From Chlorobiota bacterium (GTDB lineage: Bacteria; Bacteroidota; Bacteroidia; Flavobacteriales; Flavobacteriaceae): a DNA stretch of 9,524 nucleotides. The number at the start of each line of letters is the position of its first letter. The first letter of the stretch is position 1. The notes below the pieces were generated by a model that ran no database searches, had not been told where the DNA came from, and saw only the letters and a list, made by a program, of their open reading frames with translations. Location of the stretch: positions 1 to 9,524 of the forward strand of contig JAADHG010000060.1 in assembly GCA_013151975.1 (NCBI GenBank), given 5' to 3'. Made by a program: the position numbers and the translations under genes. This document shows, piece by piece, positions 5,997 to 9,524 of this stretch.

Positions 5997-6899
5997 TTAG
6001 TCTGTATCAACCAATGCTGAATTTTTCTTTTCATTTAAGTTAACATATTCAAATTGTACCATACTTGGAATTTTTTCTGCTAAACTTGCAAAATCCCCTT
6101 TTAGATCATTATTGTTAAGCATCAAAACTTTTAATTTTGTTAGGTTTGCTAAACTTGTAGGTACATTTCCATATAACATATTATCTGATAGTAAAATCTC
6201 TTCTAAGTTTGCTAAACTACCTAAACTAGATGGTACAGCACCAAATAAGCTATTATCAAAAAGGCTTAGCTTTTCTAAATGTGTTAAGTTTTTAATAGTT
6301 TTTGGAATTGCTCCTGATAAATTATTACTGCTTAAAGACAATTCTTTTAAACTTTCAAGTGTACCTATCTCTATTGGAATTGTACCAGATAAATTATTAC
6401 TAAACAGCTCTAACTTCTCTAGTTTTACAAGATTACCAATTGTTGAAGGAATGCTGCCTTCAATACGGTTCATAAATAACTCTAAATTAACAAGTGCATT
6501 TAAATTGCCAATACTATTTGGTAATTCTCCATTTAAAGTATTAAAAGCTATGTTTAGTGATTTTAATTGTTTTAAATTTCCAATTGTAGAAGGAACTGTT
6601 CCGGATAATTTATTTCTGAATAAATTTAAGGATTGTAAATTAACAAGGTCTCCTAATTCAATAGGTAGCTGTCCCACTAGATTATTGAAACTTAAATCTA
6701 ATGCTATAACTTTATCATTTTTAACAACAACACCATGCCAAGTACTAATTGGTGCATCTGTATTCCAAGTCACAGTCCAATTGTCACCGTTAGTTGCATT
6801 GCAAATAGCTATTAAAGCGTCTTTTTCTTTTGTAGAAACATTCCCGAACGCTAGCACGGAAATAAGACATAACAATAATGTCGTTTTTAAGGTTTTCAT
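5997..6899 (-). CDS. secreted leucine-rich-repeat protein, plant-type 24-residue repeats
   Basis: The 300-residue protein starts with a signal peptide: MKTLK, a hydrophobic core TLLLCLISVLAF, then a probable cleavage near residues 18-22. Residues 25-63 resemble the LRR N-terminal cap of plant-type proteins (ALIAICNATNGDNW, then W at 45 and STWHGV at 52-57). Nine tandem 24-residue repeats follow from residue 64 to 279, on the pattern LxxLxLxxNxLxGxIPxxIGNL, and a short tail ends in LVDTD. This 'plant-specific' repeat class normally builds an extended solenoid for protein or glycan binding outside the cell. No type IX secretion C-terminal sorting domain and no membrane anchor are visible, so export to periplasm or medium by Sec is the simplest reading. 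Its partner is unknown. It has its own terminator, and probably its own promoter; the gap to the upstream ABC-F gene is 104 bases. Confidence 0.9.
   Translation of the reverse strand: MKTLKTTLLLCLISVLAFGNVSTKEKDALIAICNATNGDNWTVTWNTDAPISTWHGVVVKNDKVIALDLSFNNLVGQLPIELGDLVNLQSLNLFRNKLSGTVPSTIGNLKQLKSLNIAFNTLNGELPNSIGNLNALVNLELFMNRIEGSIPSTIGNLVKLEKLELFSNNLSGTIPIEIGTLESLKELSLSSNNLSGAIPKTIKNLTHLEKLSLFDNSLFGAVPSSLGSLANLEEILLSDNMLYGNVPTSLANLTKLKVLMLNNNDLKGDFASLAEKIPSMVQFEYVNLNEKKNSALVDTD
6063..6710 (-). repeat. nine 72-bp tandem repeats encoding LRR units
   Basis: This part of the LRR gene (codons 64-279) is built of nine 72-base units without indels. Units differ in sequence but keep the codons for N-x-L-x-G-x-(I/V/L)-P and (I/L)-G-x-L. 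The last unit is degenerate (NNNDLKGDFASLAEKIPS) and probably caps the solenoid. Such arrays can expand or contract by recombination. Confidence 0.85.
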
Positions 6900-6936
6900 A
6901 ATAGTAGATTTTTAATTGAGGGGCAATAATCTGACA

Positions 6937-6967
6937 CGAATATATAATTAATTAGACAAACTACCAA
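6937..6967 (-). promoter_or_regulatory. possible promoter of the LRR gene
   Basis: On the minus strand TTG (6967-6965), 20 bases, then TATATTCG (6944-6937) is one base away from the Bacteroidetes -7 consensus, with acceptable spacing. It would give a leader of about 30 bases. No terminator hairpin was found after the upstream ABC-F gene, so read-through is also possible. Confidence 0.4.
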
Positions 6968-7003
6968 TTTTATTCGATGAACTGCAAAGGAGTAAGAATA
7001 AAA

Positions 7004-8917
7004 CTACATTTCTATTTGCTCTATATCTAAATGTATATTCTCCCAACCTTGCATAAGTTCTTGCAAAATCTCTTTCTTTTTTTGGTACTCATCAAAAAAA
7101 TTAGGGTTAGAAACTGTAACATCATAATTGGTCTCTAATTCAACGTCAATTTCTTTTATTTCTTTTTCTAACTGATTGATTTGGGACTCAACTTTACTTA
7201 ATTTATTATTAAGAGATTTTAGTTTCTTTTGGTCTTGATATGATTGCTTATTTTGAGTATTATCCGTTTGCTTTTTTATCACTTCTCTTTTTTCAATATC
7301 ACGCAGGTTTTCAATATTTCTTTGCTCTAAGTAAAAATCGATATCGCCTAAATACTCTTTGATGTGCTGGTCTTTAAATTCATATACTTTATTAGTTAGG
7401 CCTTTAAGAAAATCTCTATCATGAGACACGACTATTAAAGTGCCTTCAAACTTTTTTAAGGCTTCTTTAAGTACGTTTTTTGATTTAATATCTAAATGGT
7501 TTGTAGGTTCATCCATCACCAAAACATTTAAAGGTTGTAATAATAATTTGGCTAATGCTAAACGATTTCGCTCTCCTCCAGATAGTACTCTTACATATTT
7601 ATCTACATCATCTCCTCTAAATAAAAAAGCACCTAAAATATCTCTAACCTTGCTCCTGTTACTTTGGTTAGCAGCATCAATCATGGTATCTAAAACCGTT
7701 TTATTTCCATCTAAATATTCAACTTGATTTTGGGCAAAATATCCGATTTGAACATTGTGTCCTAGTTTTAAGCCTCCAGAAAAATCAATATCGCCTACAA
7801 TAATTTTAGCCAAAGTAGATTTTCCTTGTCCATTTTGTCCAACAAAGGCAATCTTACTATCTCTATCTACCATAAGATTTACATTATTGAGTACTTGTAA
7901 ATCGCCATAATGTTTTTCAATATTTTTAGATTCAATAACTACTTTGCCCGGAGTAATTGAAACTGGAAAAGTTAAACTCATAACACTATTATCATCTTCA
8001 TCTACTTCAATACGTTCAATTTTATCAAGTTTTTTAATAAGCGATTGTGCCATTGTTGCTTTGGTTGCCTTTGCTCTAAACTTTTCTATTAACTTCTCTG
8101 TATGCTCTATTTGCTTTTGCTGATTTTTTTGAGATGCTAACTGTTGTGTTCGCATTTCTTCTCTCAAGACCAAATATTTTGAATACGGCTTAGGGTAATC
8201 ATAAATGCGTCCTAATGAAATTTCAATGGTTCTATTGGTGACATTGTCTAAAAACATCTTATCATGCGACACAATTACAATAGCTCCTGAGTAATTTTTC
8301 AAAAAGGTTTCTAACCAAATAATGGCTTCAATATCAAGGTGATTAGTAGGCTCATCCAATAACAAGACATCGTTATGTTGAAGTAATAACTTGGCCAACT
8401 CTATACGCATGCGCCAACCTCCAGAAAAGGTGTCAGTTAACTTATTAAAATCTTCACGGTTAAATCCTAAACCCTGCAATACCTTTTCAGTTTCGCCTTT
8501 GTAATTATAGCCTCCTAAGATTTCATATTGATGTTGAATATCATTAAGATCTATCATTAATTGATGATAGCCATCGCTTTCATAGTCGGTGCGTTCTACA
8601 AGCTGTGTATTTATCGATTCTATTTTAGCTTCTAGTGCTTTTATTTCAGTAAACGCTTCATACGATTCTTCAAGTATTGTTTTTCCGAAAGCAAAATCGA
8701 TATCTTGCTTTAAAAATCCAATCTTTAAATCTTTTTCTTCGGCTATTTGTCCTGAAGTTGTTTCGGCTTCACCAGCTAATATTTTAAGCAATGTAGATTT
8801 TCCTGCTCCATTTTTTCCAATCAAACCTATACGATCACCACTTCCTAATCTAAAGGTAATGTCTTCAAATAAATAATCGCCTTGAAACGAAATGGAAACC
8901 TTATGTATATTAAGCAT
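7004..8917 (-). CDS. ABC-F family ATPase (ribosome-associated, Uup/YdiF-like)
   Basis: The 637-residue protein has two ATP-binding cassettes and no membrane segments, which defines the ABC-F class of translation factors. The first cassette has Walker A GKNGAGKST (residues 34-42), signature FSGGWRMR (164-171) and Walker B VLLLDEPTNHLD (184-195), with SHDK at 217-220. The second has GQNGQGKST (360-368), LSGGERNR (445-452), VLVMDEPTNHLD (465-476) and SHDRDFL (498-504). The linker between them (about 236-320, rich in Q, K and E) is the ABC_tran_Xtn arm that reaches toward the tRNA and peptidyl-transferase centre. A C-terminal extension from about 540 to 637 is a charged coiled coil as in Uup and YdiF. 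Family members act on the ribosome, either in housekeeping or in antibiotic protection. The 637-residue length and coiled-coil tail fit the broad housekeeping group, and nothing here indicates a resistance role. Start at 8917 leads straight into the first conserved strand. Confidence 0.93.
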   Translation of the reverse strand: MLNIHKVSISFQGDYLFEDITFRLGSGDRIGLIGKNGAGKSTLLKILAGEAETTSGQIAEEKDLKIGFLKQDIDFAFGKTILEESYEAFTEIKALEAKIESINTQLVERTDYESDGYHQLMIDLNDIQHQYEILGGYNYKGETEKVLQGLGFNREDFNKLTDTFSGGWRMRIELAKLLLQHNDVLLLDEPTNHLDIEAIIWLETFLKNYSGAIVIVSHDKMFLDNVTNRTIEISLGRIYDYPKPYSKYLVLREEMRTQQLASQKNQQKQIEHTEKLIEKFRAKATKATMAQSLIKKLDKIERIEVDEDDNSVMSLTFPVSITPGKVVIESKNIEKHYGDLQVLNNVNLMVDRDSKIAFVGQNGQGKSTLAKIIVGDIDFSGGLKLGHNVQIGYFAQNQVEYLDGNKTVLDTMIDAANQSNRSKVRDILGAFLFRGDDVDKYVRVLSGGERNRLALAKLLLQPLNVLVMDEPTNHLDIKSKNVLKEALKKFEGTLIVVSHDRDFLKGLTNKVYEFKDQHIKEYLGDIDFYLEQRNIENLRDIEKREVIKKQTDNTQNKQSYQDQKKLKSLNNKLSKVESQINQLEKEIKEIDVELETNYDVTVSNPNFFDEYQKKKEILQELMQGWENIHLDIEQIEM

Positions 8918-8965
8918 ATATGTTACAAATGTTACTTTACGTAACCTATTAAAAAGTTAGTTTTG

Positions 8966-8991
8966 CAAGTAAAGAAATATTTCTTTACTTG
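8966..8991. repeat. perfect 26-bp palindrome between divergent genes
   Basis: The arms CAAGTAAAGAAAT (8966-8978) and its exact complement (8979-8991) meet with no spacer. It lies 48 bases upstream of the ABC-F start and about 124 bases upstream of the DUF983 start. It could be a dimeric-regulator site, a hairpin, or the edge of the adjacent repeat element. There is no terminator-like T-run beyond the stem, and neither neighbouring gene ends here. Confidence 0.7.
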
Positions 8992-9040
8992 GATTCCCGC
9001 ATTCACTTCGACAAGCTCAGTGTGACATGCGAGAATGACA
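8992..9040. repeat. REP-like imperfect palindrome (CTGAGCTTGTCGAAGTG type)
   Basis: Arms ATTCCCGCAT (8993-9002) and ATGCGAGAAT (9027-9036) pair with one mismatch that is a G-U wobble in minus-strand RNA. TCAC/GTGA pairs continue the stem inward past one bulge, around a core containing TTCGACAAGCTCAG. I recall this core from dispersed intergenic repeats in Bacteroidetes genomes, so it is probably a non-autonomous REP-type element. Only one copy is present in this window, so the repeat nature is from memory, not shown here. Confidence 0.6.
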
Positions 9041-9115
9041 ATTTCAATGGAAACCTTGATAAAATATCGAGGAATTCTTTTTTTTGATTAAAACGCTAAA
9101 ATAATACAATTACAC

Positions 9116-9499
9116 ATGCTAAAAAAAGGAAATAAACTATATAGTATAGCAACAGGAACCTGTCCAAAATGCCATCAAGAGAGTATGTATCTTAACAAAA
9201 ACGCCTATATACTTTCCGATACGTTAAAAATGCACGAACGTTGTTCTAACTGTAACACAAAATATAACATTGAACCTTCATTTTTTTACGGCTCAATGTA
9301 TGTTAGCTACCCTGTGGGTATTGCATTTGCTGTGGCTGCTTTTGTAATCTCCTATTATTTTTTAGGTTTAAGCAGAACAACTTCTTTTATAACTATTATA
9401 ATTACCATGATTGTTTTTTTGCCTATTATTCTAAGGCTTTCTCGTAATATTTGGATTAATATTTTTATGAATTACGATAAATCTTTAGGTAAAAAATAA
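9116..9499 (+). CDS. DUF983 family membrane protein with two CxxC motifs
   Basis: The 127-residue protein matches the flavobacterial DUF983 pattern. An N-terminal zinc-ribbon-like part has CPKC (C16, C19) and CSNC (C43, C46), followed by EPSFFYGSMYVSYP (53-66). Two hydrophobic segments at about 63-84 and 88-106 should cross the inner membrane. It ends in a basic tail, LGKK. The four cysteines could bind one metal ion. No function is established for the family, and none is proposed here. It is the only plus-strand gene in the window, divergent from the ABC-F gene across a 198-base intergenic region. The ATG at 9116 is preceded by an A/T-rich stretch with no Shine-Dalgarno sequence and no clear consensus promoter. 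Confidence 0.9.
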   Translation: MLKKGNKLYSIATGTCPKCHQESMYLNKNAYILSDTLKMHERCSNCNTKYNIEPSFFYGSMYVSYPVGIAFAVAAFVISYYFLGLSRTTSFITIIITMIVFLPIILRLSRNIWINIFMNYDKSLGKK

Positions 9500-9524
9500 A
9501 TACTTTCATTAAACTACTTAAATC

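Noticed and set aside
6112..6915. Long plus-strand ORF (267 codons) opposite the LRR gene
   Set aside because: It is an antisense shadow created by the 72-base repeat periodicity; the minus-strand frame has a signal peptide, LRR motifs and a terminator.
7004..8917. ABC-F protein as an antibiotic-resistance determinant
   Set aside because: Linker and C-terminal coiled coil fit the broad housekeeping Uup/YdiF group; nothing in the sequence or neighbourhood points to resistance.
9084..9112. TTG-N18-TACAATTA as promoter of the DUF983 gene
   Set aside because: The -7 match is poor and the predicted start would fall on or after the ATG at 9116.

Overview
The window is AT-rich DNA that looks like a member of the Bacteroidetes, most likely family Flavobacteriaceae. 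The reasons are a Bacteroidetes-type promoter (TTG, 19 bases, TATATTTG) in front of the tRNA, starts without clear Shine-Dalgarno sequences, a flavobacterial-style DUF983 protein, and a CTGAGCTTGTCGAAGTG-type intergenic repeat. This placement is inferred from sequence style; no marker gene was searched.

Positions 1-5093 (minus strand) hold a compact five-gene operon, read from right to left. In transcription order the genes are bcrC (393 aa), bcrB (428 aa), bcrA (475 aa), bcrD (284 aa), and the start of an AMP-forming acyl-CoA ligase that runs off the left edge. The first four match, in order, size and motifs, the Thauera-type class I (ATP-dependent) benzoyl-CoA reductase bcrCBAD. BcrA and BcrD would form the ATP-hydrolysing, [4Fe-4S]-bridged electron activator. 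BcrB and BcrC would form the module that reduces the aromatic ring. The ligase could supply the CoA thioester. Finding this oxygen-sensitive complex in a lineage usually regarded as aerobic is the main point of interest. No ferredoxin or ring-cleavage gene is visible here.

Positions 5094-5996 are mostly non-coding. They hold a probable bcr promoter next to the operon and a small self-contained unit at about 5477-5614: a 25-codon ORF whose 3' end forms a hairpin, followed by a strong minus-strand terminator. Further right are a GAAA-loop bidirectional terminator, an initiator tRNA-fMet(CAT) with its own terminator and promoter, and the terminator of the next gene.

Positions 5997-9499 hold a secreted plant-type leucine-rich-repeat protein (minus), an ABC-F ATPase of the translation-factor class (minus), a 198-bp divergent intergenic region with a perfect 26-bp palindrome and a REP-like element, and a DUF983 membrane protein (plus). 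These look like separate chromosomal genes unrelated to the bcr operon.
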